Source: Rhodanobacter sp. FDAARGOS 1247 (GTDB lineage: Bacteria; Pseudomonadota; Gammaproteobacteria; Xanthomonadales; Rhodanobacteraceae). Taken from it: DNA of 64,000 bases. Position 1 is the first letter of the stretch. Every line of letters starts with the position of its first letter. Positions 1 through 9,365 of the stretch are shown piece after piece. The translations under genes and the position numbers were made by a program. The stretch lies in NCBI RefSeq assembly GCF_016889805.1, contig NZ_CP069535.1, positions 1,178,001 through 1,242,000 of the forward strand, given 5' to 3'. The notes below the pieces were generated by a model. That model made no database searches. It saw only the letters and a list, made by a program, of their open reading frames with translations, and was not told where the DNA came from.

Positions 1-184
1 AGAGCCGGCTGTCCCCGTGCAGGCCGTGATCGACATGCAATGCCCGCAGCCCGCGAAGGCGCGCCGGCGCCAACTGCGCCAGCGCATGCAGCAAGGCGCT
101 GGAATCGGGCCCGCCACTGAAGGCCACGCACAGGGGCGCGGGCGGCAAGGTCTCGAGCGCGCGGCGCAGGTGCCGGTGCAGCAT
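1..184 (-). CDS. tilS: tRNA(Ile)-lysidine synthase, N-terminal part (runs off window)
   Basis: TilS converts the wobble cytidine of the tRNA-Ile CAT anticodon to lysidine with ATP. Only about the first 60 residues are present. They include the PP-loop ATP-binding motif SGGPDSSALLHAL about 22 residues from the start, followed by HVDHGLH, both diagnostic of the family. The ATG at 184 is used here; an in-frame GTG at 193 is an equally possible start, and neither has a clear ribosome binding site. The gene starts 20 bp after the NYN gene stop, so the two are probably cotranscribed. tilS is normally found just downstream of accA in Xanthomonadales, which fits, but two extra genes lie between them here. 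Confidence 0.85.
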   Translation of the reverse strand, partial: MLHRHLRRALETLPPAPLCVAFSGGPDSSALLHALAQLAPARLRGLRALHVDHGLHGDSRL

Positions 185-203
185 GTCGCTCACTTCGGGC
201 CGC

Positions 204-941
204 TCATTTTTTCGCGGCGCGCTGGCGCACGTAGATGTGCTTGCCGTTGCCGATGTGGCGTTCCTCGGTATCGAACAGGCCGATGCCCTTGATCAGTCCA
301 CTGAGCTTGGCATAGCCGTAGTTGCGCGAATCGAAGTCGGGCGACTGCTTGTTGATGATGCTGCCGATCGGGCCCAGACCGGCCCAGCCGGTGTCGTCCG
401 AGGCCGCCTCGATGGCGCCGCGCAGCAGGTTCATCAGGTGGGTGTCGCCGCGCAGTTCCTTGGCCGAGCGCTGTTTCGGCGCCTCTTCGGCTTCGGCGGT
501 CGCCGTGGTGCCGGCCAGCACTTCGGTGTAGATGAACTTGTCGCAGGCGGTGCGGAACGGTTCGGGTGTCTTGCGCTCGCCGAAGCCGTACACGGTCAGC
601 CCCGATTCGCGGATGCGCGAGGCGAGCCGGGTGAAATCGCTGTCGCTGGAGACGATGCAGAAGCCGTCGAAACGCCCGGCGTAGAGCAGGTCCATCGCAT
701 CGATGATCATCGCCGAGTCGGTGGCGTTCTTGCCGACGGTGTAGCGGAACTGCTGGATCGGCTGGATCGAGTGGCGCAGCAGCACTTCCTTCCAGCCGTT
801 CAAGTCGGGCTTGGTCCAGTCGCCGTAGATGCGCTTGACGTGGGCGGTGCCGTATTTCGCGATTTCCGCCAGCAAGCCCTCGACGATCGCCGGGCGGGCG
901 TTGTCGGCGTCGATCAGTACGGCGAGCTTGTCGTGGGCCAT
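204..941 (-). CDS. NYN-domain putative ribonuclease with C-terminal OST-HTH/LOTUS domain
   Basis: This 245-residue protein has an N-terminal NYN (PIN-like) nuclease domain. The acidic motif LIDADNA lies at residues 9-15 and a second acidic cluster, SSDSDFTRLA, sits near residue 100. The C-terminal part (about 155-240, with KELRGDTHLMNLLR and the GLFD region) resembles the OST-HTH/LOTUS winged helix thought to bind RNA. The family (LabA/DUF88-like) is predicted to cut or process RNA; substrates are mostly unknown. The ATG at 941 is chosen because the NYN core begins directly after it; an upstream extension to 1049 looks non-coding. It lies between a predicted protease gene and tilS. Confidence 0.85.
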   Translation of the reverse strand: MAHDKLAVLIDADNARPAIVEGLLAEIAKYGTAHVKRIYGDWTKPDLNGWKEVLLRHSIQPIQQFRYTVGKNATDSAMIIDAMDLLYAGRFDGFCIVSSDSDFTRLASRIRESGLTVYGFGERKTPEPFRTACDKFIYTEVLAGTTATAEAEEAPKQRSAKELRGDTHLMNLLRGAIEAASDDTGWAGLGPIGSIINKQSPDFDSRNYGYAKLSGLIKGIGLFDTEERHIGNGKHIYVRQRAAKK

Positions 942-1148
942 GGCGTTTCCGGTGAAAAGTTCGGTGACGCGATGGTATCGCGCCCTGACCCGGCGTGGTC
1001 CGTCCGGCCCCCTGCGCGACTCGCCGGCCTTGCGCCAACGCCACGGCATCGCCCCGCGAGCGGGCCCCGCATGCTTAAGGCACGCTCCAGCCCTTGTGCT
1101 GCCGGCAATGGCGGGGTCGCCGTGGCGATGGCTGTGCCGTCGGTTCCG

Positions 1149-2099
1149 TCAGCGGCCGTTGACCGGGACGGCCGGCAGAAAGGCCGATGCCGGCGCGGCG
1201 GTCATGGTCGCGATGTCCATGGCCGGCTTGAGCTGCATGCGCTGGGCTACCAGCCGGTAGCCGACGCTGTAGCCGGCCCATTGCGGGATCTGCTGACGAG
1301 GATCGCCGAACATCACCGCCCGCATCATTGCGAAATCGGTGCTGTCCGCGTCGCCGCGCAACCGTGGCCACAATGCCGCGAACTGGCTATCGGTCAGGGC
1401 TTCGTCCCACGGTGCGAACGTGTCGGGATAGAGCAAGTGGGCGAAGTAGTCCGCGCGCCCCTCGAAGACCATGTAATCGAGCAGGGAGAACGGCTTGGCG
1501 GGATCGAAGTCATGGCTCGCCCAGTAACTGTGGTGCAGTTCGTGCGCCAATGCGTACGGCAGCATGCGCGCCCAGTCTGCATCGACCGACACTTTCAGCA
1601 TGATCCGGCCGCTGCCTGCGGTCAGGCCGGTCACGCCACGCATCGCCTTGGTAATGAATTCACTGTGCGCGTCGACCAGTTCGACGCACAGGTTCAGTGG
1701 TGCTGCCTGGGGGAGTGCGGCGTTGGCTTTGCGCCATGCCGCCGTGGCCAGGGCCTCGAAACGGGCCTGGTCGAAACGCTTCGACACGGCTTCGCGTTCC
1801 TTGGCCGAAAACGAAGGGTTCGGGGCGAAAGTGGCGGCGAGACTCGCGAACTGGCCGCCCTCCGAGCACTGCGCCACCCAGCGTTGGCCGAGCGCTTGCA
1901 AGGATTTGGTGTCCAGCGGATGAGCCGGGGTGGACGTCAGCCCGGCATCGAAATAATGAAAATGGATCGGGGCGGGCCCGATCGCCGCCTTGGCGAGCGG
2001 CGCGGCTTGTTCGCTCCGGGGAGATTGGGCCCGTGCGTCACCTGGTAGCTGGCATACGCAGGCGGCAACGAGTACGAACGTCAGACTGATGAATTTCAT
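1149..2099 (-). CDS. predicted secreted zinc metalloprotease, DUF2268-like
   Basis: This 316-residue protein begins with a signal sequence. A hydrophobic stretch is followed by VAAC at 11-14, which could be a lipobox, or by signal peptidase I cleavage after DARA at about 24. The HELHH motif at 186-190 is an HExxH zinc site, and FEGRADYFAHLL some 20 residues later would supply the third ligand. This arrangement matches the DUF2268 predicted Zn-dependent proteases, whose substrates are unknown. The start at 2099 is preceded by AAGGGGA at a suitable distance. It would act in the periplasm or on the outer membrane. It interrupts the usual accA-tilS order. Confidence 0.75.
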   Translation of the reverse strand: MKFISLTFVLVAACVCQLPGDARAQSPRSEQAAPLAKAAIGPAPIHFHYFDAGLTSTPAHPLDTKSLQALGQRWVAQCSEGGQFASLAATFAPNPSFSAKEREAVSKRFDQARFEALATAAWRKANAALPQAAPLNLCVELVDAHSEFITKAMRGVTGLTAGSGRIMLKVSVDADWARMLPYALAHELHHSYWASHDFDPAKPFSLLDYMVFEGRADYFAHLLYPDTFAPWDEALTDSQFAALWPRLRGDADSTDFAMMRAVMFGDPRQQIPQWAGYSVGYRLVAQRMQLKPAMDIATMTAAPASAFLPAVPVNGR

Positions 2100-2390
2100 G
2101 CTCGCATTCCCCTTGCGGCCGTCGTGTCCAGGATGAAAATAAGCTCGATGCTTCAGCAGCCCATGGCGCGATGGGCGAGAACGCTGGCGAACTCCCGCCA
2201 ATTGCGCACATGCGTGCGGACACCAGCGGGTCACTTCAGTTCAGTCGCGTCCGCAGGAATGCATTGGCGACTGACGGATCATGGTATCCAGGCCATTTTG
2301 CGGGCGCTACGTGACTGGCGGCATGTTCCGGCCATGCCGGAGACGATGCCTCAGCCGAGACCGGCGCGCCCCTGCGACAGGGTTTCGCAG

Positions 2391-3347
2391 TTATCCCTGG
2401 TACGCGCCGTAGCTGCGCAGGCGCTGGTAGCGCTGTTCGAGCAGGTCGGGCACGGGCATCGCCTGGAGTTCGTCGAGCTGCTTCAGCAGCACGGCTTTCA
2501 GGCGGATCGCCATCGAGCGCGGATTGCGATGGGCGCCGCCCAGCGGCTCGCGCACGACCTTGTCGACCAGGCCCAGCTCGAACAGGCGCGGGGCGGTCAT
2601 GCCCAGGGCTTCGGCGGCGTCCTTCACCTTGTCGGCGCTCTTCCACAGGATCGAGGCGCAGCCTTCGGGCGAGATCACCGAATAGGTCGAGTACTGCAGC
2701 ATGTTGGTGCGGTCGCCCACGCCGATCGCCAGCGCGCCGCCGGAGCCGCCTTCGCCGATCACGGTGCAGATGATCGGCACCTTGAGTTCGGCCATTTCCA
2801 GCAGGTTGCGGGCGATCGCCTCGCTCTGGCCGCGCTCCTCGGCACCGACGCCGGGATAGGCTCCGGGGGTGTCGATCAGGGTCAGCAGCGGCAGGCCGAA
2901 ACGCTCGGCCATCTTCATCAGGCGCAAGGCCTTGCGATAGCCTTCCGGGCGCGGCATGCCGAAATTGCGGCGCACCTTGTCCTTGGTGTTGCGGCCCTTC
3001 TGGTGGCCGATGATCACCATCGGCCGACCGTTGACGCGGCCCAGGCCGCCCACGATGGCGGCGTCCTCGGCGTACATGCGGTCGCCGGCCAGTTCGTGGA
3101 ATTCCTCGCAGATCACGCCGATGTAGTCGAGCGTGTACGGACGCGCCGGGTGGCGCGACAGCTGGGTGGTCTGCCACGAGTTGAGGTTGCGGAAGATCTC
3201 GGCGGTCTTGATCTTCAGCTTCTCGCGCAGGCGGCCGACCTCGTCCTCGATATTGAACGCCTGGCCGTCGCTGGCGTGGCGAAGCTCTTCGATCTTCGCG
3301 TCCAGTTCGGCAATGGGTTGTTCGAAATCGAGGAAGTTTGGGTTCAT
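2391..3347 (-). CDS. accA: acetyl-CoA carboxylase carboxyltransferase subunit alpha
   Basis: AccA pairs with AccD to transfer the carboxyl group from carboxybiotin to acetyl-CoA, giving malonyl-CoA for fatty acid synthesis. The 318-residue product has the expected length (about 319 in E. coli) and the typical N-terminus [19 protein letters not shown]. The carboxyltransferase core contains [20 protein letters not shown] and the [15 protein letters not shown] oxyanion-hole region. The ATG at 3347 is the conserved start; the open frame extends further upstream without similarity. A TATACT -10-like hexamer lies about 35 bp upstream on the same strand. Confidence 0.97.
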   Translation of the reverse strand: MNPNFLDFEQPIAELDAKIEELRHASDGQAFNIEDEVGRLREKLKIKTAEIFRNLNSWQTTQLSRHPARPYTLDYIGVICEEFHELAGDRMYAEDAAIVGGLGRVNGRPMVIIGHQKGRNTKDKVRRNFGMPRPEGYRKALRLMKMAERFGLPLLTLIDTPGAYPGVGAEERGQSEAIARNLLEMAELKVPIICTVIGEGGSGGALAIGVGDRTNMLQYSTYSVISPEGCASILWKSADKVKDAAEALGMTAPRLFELGLVDKVVREPLGGAHRNPRSMAIRLKAVLLKQLDELQAMPVPDLLEQRYQRLRSYGAYQG

Positions 3348-3377
3348 TCGCTGCAATTCACGGTACTGAAGCGCTGC

Positions 3378-3383
3378 AGTATA
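3378..3383 (-). promoter_or_regulatory. possible -10 element of accA
   Basis: On the minus strand TATACT lies about 30 bases before the accA ATG. No good -35 hexamer is seen 16-18 bases further upstream, so this is only a candidate. Confidence 0.3.
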
Positions 3384-3520
3384 GCGTCCCGCAACAAAAC
3401 GCGAGAACGCCGCCGTATGGCTGTGACGGGGTCGACACCCGGTCTGCCACGGGCGGCGCGATTGCGCTATCGTCCGCCCCATCACGCCTGTCCCATCACG
3501 TCCGCAGTTGGATCATCTGC

Positions 3521-3895
3521 ATGTCAAGCAAGCCCATCGACAACGCGAAACTCGACCGCATCGTGGCCGAGGCCCGGCGCGCCGCCGAGCAGCGCGAGTT
3601 GGGTTATCGCGAGCGTGCCCTGAAGATGTACCCGTGGGTGTGCGGTCGCTGCGCCCGCGAGTTCACCCGCACGAACCTGTCCGAGCTGACCGTGCACCAC
3701 CGCAACCACGATCACGACTTCAACCCGCCCGACGGCAGCAATTGGGAGCTGCTGTGCGTGTATTGCCACGACAACGAGCACTCGCGGCACATCGACCACG
3801 TGCGCGGCGGGGTGATGGCGGTGGAGGAAGCGCCGCCGGCGACGGGCAATCCGTTTGCCGACCTCAAGACGATGATGGAGCGTGGCAGGAAGTAG
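3521..3895 (+). CDS. YajD-like HNH nuclease-domain protein
   Basis: This 124-residue protein has a zinc-finger-type HNH core. CGRC (residues about 41-44) and CVYCHDNEH (about 85-93) supply the four cysteines, and LTVHHRNHDHDFNPPDG supplies the catalytic histidines. It resembles the E. coli YajD family, whose function is not established; HNH domains generally cut DNA or bind structured nucleic acid. The ATG at 3521 is chosen because similarity begins there, although the frame stays open upstream. It is transcribed away from accA and converges on dnaE, separated from it only by a palindromic repeat. Confidence 0.8.
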   Translation: MSSKPIDNAKLDRIVAEARRAAEQRELGYRERALKMYPWVCGRCAREFTRTNLSELTVHHRNHDHDFNPPDGSNWELLCVYCHDNEHSRHIDHVRGGVMAVEEAPPATGNPFADLKTMMERGRK

Positions 3896-3897
3896 CG

Positions 3898-3934
3898 ACC
3901 CCCCACCCCACCTGCGAAGCAGGGGAGGGAGCAA
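3898..3934. repeat. palindromic intergenic repeat between HNH gene and dnaE
   Basis: A cytosine run followed by CCTGC-GAA-GCAGG and a guanine-rich arm forms a short hairpin between the two convergent stops. The same flavour of repeat (palindromic C-rich/G-rich arms around CCTGC/GCAGG) occurs near 57019 and at 63186-63282. Confidence 0.6.
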
Positions 3935-3940
3935 GGCGCG

Positions 3941-6900
3941 TCAATCCTGCTGCTTGACGATGCGCAGGCGGACGGCTTGCACGCCGGGCAGGGCGCGGAC
4001 GGCGCGCAACAGGTCGGGGATGGCGTCGACCCGCCAGGCCTCGCCCAGTTCCAGGTCGGCCTGGGCGTTGCGGTTGCGGTAGCCATGCAGGGTGACGCTG
4101 GCGCGACCGCCGCGGTAGCCGGCCAGGGTGCGCTGCAACTGGGCGGCAAAGTCGGGGCCGATGCCGTTCAATTTCAGCTGCAGCACGCGTGCGTGCTTGC
4201 GACAGGCGTCTTCCAGTGACAACGCGCTGCGTGCGCGCAACTGGAAACCGCCGCCGGAGAAGTCGTCGATGCGCAGGCCGCCATCGACCACCAACATCTG
4301 GTCGCGGGTGAGCAGCGGCGCCATCTGCTGGTACAGCTCGCCGAAGAAGCTCACCTCGATGATGCCGGTGCCGTCTTCCAGCCGCACGAAGGCATCGCTG
4401 TCGCCGCGCTTGCGCACGGCGGTGACCATGCCGGCGACGGTCCATGGTGTGTCGGGGCCACGGCGGAAACGGTTGTTGTCGCCGTCGTCGTTCTTGCGCG
4501 GCTTGGGCGGCTGGTAGCGATCGACGATCTCGCCCAGCGGGCAGGTCGACAGTTGCGCCAGTTCGTCCTTCCACGGGTCGGTGGGATGGCCGGACAGGTA
4601 ATGGCCCAGCGTGTCGCGCTCGCCCTGCAGCTTCTGTTCCAGAGGCCATTCGGGCACGGTCGGCAGTTCGATTTTCACTACCGGCGTGGTGTTGCCCATC
4701 GCCGCGCCGAACATGTCGTTCTGGCCGGATTGCTTGTCGCGCAGGTGCTGTTCGGCGGCCTTGATCGCGTCGGGCAGTTGCAGCATCAGGCTGGCGCGAT
4801 TGGCCGCCAGCGCATCCAGCGCTCCGGCCATGATCAGGGCTTCGAGCACGCGCCGGTTGAGTTTGTTGGGATCGACGCGACGACAGAAATCGGCGAGGTC
4901 CGTATAGGCGCCGTGGGTGCGTTCGGCCACGATCGCTTCGCACGCACCCTGGCCAACGCCCTTGATCGCGCCGAGGCCGTACTGGATCACCTTCGGTTCG
5001 ATCGCCACGAACATGTACTCGGACGCGTTGACGTCCGGTGGCTGCACGGTGATGCCGATCGCGCGCGCTTCGTTGAGGAAGGTTACCGCCTTGTCGGTGT
5101 TGTCCATGTCCGCGGAGATCGTGGCGGCCATGAACTCGGCGGGGTAGTGCGCCTTCAGCCACGCGGTCTGGTACGAAACCAGCGCGTAGGCGGCGGCATG
5201 CGACTTGTTGAAGCCGTAGCCGGCGAATTTCTCCATCAGGTCGAAGATGGAATCGGCCTTCTCGCCGCTGAGGCCGTCCTTCGCCGCACCCTCGCGGAAC
5301 TTGGCGCGCTCCTTGGCCATCTCCTCCAGTTTCTTCTTGCCCATCGCGCGGCGCAGCAGGTCGGCGCCGCCGAGCGAGTAGCCGCCCACGATCTGCGCCA
5401 TCTGCATCACCTGCTCCTGGTAGACCATGATGCCGTAGGTCTCTTTCAGGATCGGCTCGACGCGCGGGTCGGGATATTCCACTTCCTCGCGGCCGTGCTT
5501 GCGCGCCACGAAGCTCGGGATCAGGTCCATCGGGCCGGGGCGGTACAACGCCACCAGCGCGATGATGTCCTCGAAGCGGTCGGGCTTGGCGTCCTTCAGC
5601 ATGCGCTGCATGCCGGAGGATTCGAGCTGGAACACGGCGACCGTCTGCGCCTTCTTCAGCAGCTCGTACGGCGCCGGGTCGTCCAGCGGCAGCGCCGAGA
5701 TGTCCAGCGGCGCTTCATCGGCTTTCGCGCGGCGCGCGTTGATCGCCTTCACCGCCCAGTCGATGATGGTCAGCGTGCGCAGGCCGAGGAAGTCGAACTT
5801 CACCAGGCCGACCGCTTCGACGTCGTCCTTGTCGTATTGCGTTACCACGCCGCCGCCGCCGGCTTCGCAGTACAGCGGCGCGAAGTCGGTCAGCGGGGTC
5901 GGCGCGATCACCACGCCACCGGCGTGCTTGCCGGCGTTGCGGGTGAGGTTTTCCAGGCTCAGCGCCAGGTCGATCAGTGCACGGGCATCCTCGTCCTGCT
6001 CGTAGGTTTCGCAGAACTCCTTGACGACGCGGTCGGTCTCCTTCTTCGATTTCTCGGAGCGGCCGAGCGCGTCGGAAAGCGTGAGGTCGAGCGGTCGCGG
6101 CGGCACCATCTTGGCCAGCCGGTCGACCTGGCCGTACGGCATGCTGAGCACGCGACCGGAGTCGCGCAGCACAGCCTTGGCCGCCATCGAGCCGTAGGTG
6201 ATGATCTGGCTGACGCGGTCGCGACCGTACTTGCGCGCCACATAGTCGATCACCTCGTCGCGGCGATCCATGCAGAAGTCGATGTCGAAGTCGGGCATCG
6301 ACACGCGTTCGGGGTTGAGGAAGCGCTCGAACAGCAGGTTGAACTGCAGCGGGTCGAGGTCGGTGATCTTCAGCGCCCACGCCACCAGCGAGCCGGCGCC
6401 CGAACCGCGGCCGGGGCCGACCGGGATGCCGTTCTGTTTGCCCCAGTTGATGAAGTCCGCCACGATCAGGAAGTAGCCGGGGAAGCCCATCTTGACGATG
6501 ACGTCCAGCTCGCGTTCCAGCCGGGCGTGGTAGTCGTCCAGCGTGTGGTCGGCTGCCAGCGGCGCGTTTTCCAGGCGCTCGCGCAGGCCTTGCCGCGACA
6601 GCTCGCGGATATGGCTGTCGAGGTCGTGGCCTTCGGGCACCGGGAAGTCGGGCAGGTAGTACGTGCCGAACTTCAGTTCCAGCGTGCAGCGCTTGGCCAG
6701 TTCGACGGTGTTTTCCAGCGCCTCGGGAATATCCGCGAACAGCGCGGCCATCTCGGCGGGCGTCTTCAGGTATTGCTGGTCGCTGTATTCGCGGGGGCGC
6801 TTGGGATCGGCCAGCACGCGGCCCTGGTTGATGCATACGCGCGCTTCGTGCGCGGCGAAGTCGTCCTGCTTGAGGAAGCGCACGTCGTTGCTGGCCAGCA

Positions 6901-7480
6901 CCGGCAGCGCCAGTTCGCCGGCCAGTGCCAGCGCGGCGGTGTTCCAGTTTTCCTCGCCGTCGCGGCCGCAGCGGGTCAGCTCCAGATACAGCCGGTCGGG
7001 AAACAGCCGGGCCAGCGGACGCAACCTGGCCTGCGCCGCGCCGATGCCCTGGCCGATGGCGAGGCGGGCGGTTTCGCTGTCGCGTCCGAGCAGGGCGATC
7101 AGGCCCTCGGTGGCGCCGGCAGTGAGCCACGACACGTCGACCAGGGCGCGCCCGCCGTGCTGACCTTCCTGCCATGCGCGCGAGACCAGTCGCGACAGGT
7201 TGAGATAACCGTCGCGGTTCTGGCACAGCAGGGTGAGTCGCCACGGACGCGGGTCGTCGCTGGAGGAAATCCACAGGTCGCAACCGCCGATCGGCTTGAT
7301 GCCGGCGGCACTGCAGGCCCTGTAGAACTTCACCAGCGCGAACATGTTGCTGTCGTCGGTCAGTGCCACCGCCGGGATGCCGTCGCGCACGCAGGCGGCG
7401 ACCAGCGCCTTGATGCGGATAGTCGAGTCGACCAGCGAATATTCGCTGTGCAGGTGCAGGTGGGTGTAGCTGACGGTCAT
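3941..7480 (-). CDS. dnaE: DNA polymerase III subunit alpha
   Basis: DnaE is the replicative polymerase of the chromosome. The 1179-residue protein is slightly longer than E. coli DnaE (1160). It starts with a PHP domain (YTHLHLHSEYSLVDS near residue 5), followed by the C-family palm with the catalytic motif PDFDIDFCMDRR near residue 395. Next come the helix-hairpin-helix region, an OB fold and a C-terminal tau-binding part. It lies downstream of the lpx-rnhB block on the same strand, as in other Xanthomonadales, and ends 45 bp from the convergent HNH gene. Confidence 0.98.
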   Translation of the reverse strand: MTVSYTHLHLHSEYSLVDSTIRIKALVAACVRDGIPAVALTDDSNMFALVKFYRACSAAGIKPIGGCDLWISSSDDPRPWRLTLLCQNRDGYLNLSRLVSRAWQEGQHGGRALVDVSWLTAGATEGLIALLGRDSETARLAIGQGIGAAQARLRPLARLFPDRLYLELTRCGRDGEENWNTAALALAGELALPVLASNDVRFLKQDDFAAHEARVCINQGRVLADPKRPREYSDQQYLKTPAEMAALFADIPEALENTVELAKRCTLELKFGTYYLPDFPVPEGHDLDSHIRELSRQGLRERLENAPLAADHTLDDYHARLERELDVIVKMGFPGYFLIVADFINWGKQNGIPVGPGRGSGAGSLVAWALKITDLDPLQFNLLFERFLNPERVSMPDFDIDFCMDRRDEVIDYVARKYGRDRVSQIITYGSMAAKAVLRDSGRVLSMPYGQVDRLAKMVPPRPLDLTLSDALGRSEKSKKETDRVVKEFCETYEQDEDARALIDLALSLENLTRNAGKHAGGVVIAPTPLTDFAPLYCEAGGGGVVTQYDKDDVEAVGLVKFDFLGLRTLTIIDWAVKAINARRAKADEAPLDISALPLDDPAPYELLKKAQTVAVFQLESSGMQRMLKDAKPDRFEDIIALVALYRPGPMDLIPSFVARKHGREEVEYPDPRVEPILKETYGIMVYQEQVMQMAQIVGGYSLGGADLLRRAMGKKKLEEMAKERAKFREGAAKDGLSGEKADSIFDLMEKFAGYGFNKSHAAAYALVSYQTAWLKAHYPAEFMAATISADMDNTDKAVTFLNEARAIGITVQPPDVNASEYMFVAIEPKVIQYGLGAIKGVGQGACEAIVAERTHGAYTDLADFCRRVDPNKLNRRVLEALIMAGALDALAANRASLMLQLPDAIKAAEQHLRDKQSGQNDMFGAAMGNTTPVVKIELPTVPEWPLEQKLQGERDTLGHYLSGHPTDPWKDELAQLSTCPLGEIVDRYQPPKPRKNDDGDNNRFRRGPDTPWTVAGMVTAVRKRGDSDAFVRLEDGTGIIEVSFFGELYQQMAPLLTRDQMLVVDGGLRIDDFSGGGFQLRARSALSLEDACRKHARVLQLKLNGIGPDFAAQLQRTLAGYRGGRASVTLHGYRNRNAQADLELGEAWRVDAIPDLLRAVRALPGVQAVRLRIVKQQD

Positions 7481-7577
7481 GCCGGTTTACGCACTGAATT
7501 CATGCAGGCTACCCGGCGGCCGGGGCAGCGGCAAGATTGACTTCCGCGCGGTTTGCGCGAAGCGCGCCGGCGCCCCG

Positions 7578-7625
7578 CCCGATCGGCTCAAGGTCCGATC
7601 AAATCAAGGCCCGATCAACTCAAGG
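7578..7625. repeat. three tandem 16-bp units
   Basis: Three adjacent 16-base copies of the pattern YCCGATCRRNTCAAGG occupy 7578-7593, 7594-7609 and 7610-7625. The last unit runs into the stop codon of the thioredoxin-like gene, just upstream of dnaE. Confidence 0.75.
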
Positions 7626-8180
7626 CCTGGCGACGGCTGCCGTCGCGGCAGGCTGTTCGAGCAGCAGGGCGTTGATCTCGGCGACCAGCGTGTCCAGCAT
7701 GTCGGCACCGTAGCCGACATGGACGTGGGCGATGCTGCCGTCGCGACGCAGCATCACCATCACCGGAATGCCGCTGACGCCGTAGGGCTTGCCGATCGCG
7801 CCGTCACGGTCCCAGGTGACCAGCAGTTCGGGCAGGCTCCTGCGCAGTACGCGCGAGGTTCGCACGAAGGTGTCGCGGTCTTCCCGATGATTGACCGCCA
7901 CCACCTGCAGCGGCAGGCCGCGCCGGGTCGCCAGCAACTGCAGCTTCGCCAGCACGGGAATCTCTTCCATGCAGTAGCCGCACCAGGTGGCCCAGAAACT
8001 GATCACCACGACCTTGCCGTGCAGCGAGGAGACGGTCACCTCCTGGCCTCGCTGCGTGGTGCCCAGCGCATCCGGCGGCGTGTCGCCCGGCTGGAGTCCC
8101 GGCCTGTCGCCGGCCACGGCGTTGCAGCAAAGCAGCAGGCCAAGCAACAGGCCAGGCAGCACGATCGCGATTCTGCGCAT
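7620..8180 (-). CDS. TlpA-like periplasmic thiol-disulfide protein
   Basis: This 186-residue protein has an N-terminal signal sequence (hydrophobic segment at about 4-22). A thioredoxin-like fold follows with the active-site motif WCGYC (Cys67 and Cys70) and the cis-proline motif GIPVMVML. Members of the TlpA/ResA/DsbE group reduce disulfides in exported proteins or in cytochrome c maturation; the specific partner cannot be told here. The ATG at 8180 has GGGGGA nine bases upstream; an in-frame ATG at 8189 is less well placed. It lies between the small unknown gene and dnaE. Confidence 0.85.
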   Translation of the reverse strand: MRRIAIVLPGLLLGLLLCCNAVAGDRPGLQPGDTPPDALGTTQRGQEVTVSSLHGKVVVISFWATWCGYCMEEIPVLAKLQLLATRRGLPLQVVAVNHREDRDTFVRTSRVLRRSLPELLVTWDRDGAIGKPYGVSGIPVMVMLRRDGSIAHVHVGYGADMLDTLVAEINALLLEQPAATAAVARP

Positions 8181-8272
8181 CTCTTCCATTCCCCCGGGGC
8201 ACGCGCCAGCGTAGCAACATGCCGCGGAGCGAGGAAGTCGGGCCGCGTGGCCGGATCGGGTGGCCTGCCGGC

Positions 8273-8473
8273 TCAGCGGACGAAGAAGCGCTCGTCCTCG
8301 CCGGCGCTGCTCACGTAATGATCGAGGGCCCGTACCCGCAGCGGTTGCAGGTTGTAGTCGGCGTGCGACAGCGGGGTTTCGTCGGTGCGATCGGTCGTGT
8401 CGAGAACCGGTTCCCATGCGGACGCCGCGGTCGATGGCGACGGGGTGGTCGGGTGGCTTTGCGGATGCATCAT
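8273..8473 (-). CDS. small hypothetical protein
   Basis: A 66-residue open frame has a good ribosome binding site (AGGAG seven bases before ATG at 8473). The N-terminal half is low-complexity Ser/Thr/Pro; the C-terminal half (DYNLQPLRVRALDHYV, then GEDERFFVR) looks like a structured conserved segment. No signal peptide, membrane segment or known motif is seen. It sits between rnhB and the TlpA-like gene on the same strand. I do not recognise it. Confidence 0.5.
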   Translation of the reverse strand: MMHPQSHPTTPSPSTAASAWEPVLDTTDRTDETPLSHADYNLQPLRVRALDHYVSSAGEDERFFVR

Positions 8474-8615
8474 GGCGTGACTCCTGCGTTCCCTGGGAAC
8501 GCGTGCGAGTTCGCTGGCGAGCGGGCCGGCAGGTCAGTACGGGCCGGTGCAACGGGCGCATCCGTGCTGTGCGGGTTTCCTTGAAGGTAATGATGCGCGC
8601 GCGCGGGGGAAAGTT

Positions 8616-8636
8616 GCATAGACCGATGGCCTATGC
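8616..8636. promoter_or_regulatory. inverted repeat upstream of the small gene
   Basis: GCATAG and CTATGC are separated by nine bases in the 222-bp gap between rnhB and the 66-residue gene. The minus strand also shows TTGATC and TATGCA 17 bases apart across it. It could be an operator or promoter, but the match is weak. Confidence 0.25.
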
Positions 8637-8695
8637 GGATCAATCTCATCGGGATGCGCGATCGTGGCTGGAACGGGAACAAGCGCCCCGGGCGG

Positions 8696-9316
8696 TCAGA
8701 ACAGCCTTGCCTGATCCAGCAGCAGTCGCACCGGGGCGAAGCTGCGGCGGTGCTGGGCACAGGGGCCGAGCATCTGCAGCGCAGCCAGGTGCGCCGGGGT
8801 GGGATAACCCTTGTGCGCGGCGAAGCCGTAGCCGGGATGGAGGTTTTCCATGGCCACCATCAGGCGGTCACGGCTGACCTTGGCCAGGATCGAGGCGGCG
8901 CTGATGGCCGGTTCCAGCGCATCGCCGCCGACGATCGCCCGGCCGGGGCAGGGCAGGTCCTTCGGCAACTGGTTGCCGTCGACCAGGGCTTCGTGCGCAC
9001 CCGGTGCGAGGCCGGCAACCGCGCGGCTCATGCCGGTCATGGTGGCCTGGAAGATGTTCAGGCGGTCGATCTCGTCCGGTTCGACCAGCACCACGCACCA
9101 GGTCAGCGCGCGCTCGATGATCAGGGGATAAAGCGCCTCGCGTTTCGCCTCGCTGAGCTTCTTCGAATCGTCCAGACCGGCGATCGGGCGGGAAGGGTCG
9201 AGGATCACCGCGGCGACGGCCAGCGGGCCGGCCAGCGGGCCACGTCCCGCTTCGTCCACGCCGGCCACGAACAGGCTCGCTCCAATCGATTCCCGCGCTT
9301 CCTGCGCTTGCCTCAT
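8696..9316 (-). CDS. rnhB: ribonuclease HII
   Basis: RNase HII removes ribonucleotides from DNA and RNA-DNA hybrids. The signature [13 protein letters not shown] with the catalytic Asp-Glu pair is near the N-terminus, followed by [19 protein letters not shown] and [15 protein letters not shown]. With the ATG at 9316 the protein has 206 residues, near the 198 of E. coli. An alternative ATG at 9373 would overlap the lpxB stop as ATGGCTGA and add 19 residues. That extra stretch is a C-rich palindromic repeat-like sequence (TCCTTCCCC...GGGGGGATG), so the start is uncertain. It is the last gene of the lpx cluster. Confidence 0.95.
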   Translation of the reverse strand: MRQAQEARESIGASLFVAGVDEAGRGPLAGPLAVAAVILDPSRPIAGLDDSKKLSEAKREALYPLIIERALTWCVVLVEPDEIDRLNIFQATMTGMSRAVAGLAPGAHEALVDGNQLPKDLPCPGRAIVGGDALEPAISAASILAKVSRDRLMVAMENLHPGYGFAAHKGYPTPAHLAALQMLGPCAQHRRSFAPVRLLLDQARLF

Positions 9317-9365
9317 CCCCCCTGAGGGGAAGGATTGAGGTGGGGAGCAGGTACTCGCGGAACGC

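Noticed and set aside
183..2048. A 621-codon plus-strand frame at the window start
   Set aside because: It covers the NYN and metalloprotease genes in antisense; both have catalytic motifs and good starts on the minus strand.
4553..7540. A 995-codon plus-strand frame opposite dnaE
   Set aside because: Shadow of the DnaE coding strand; low-complexity composition and no motifs.
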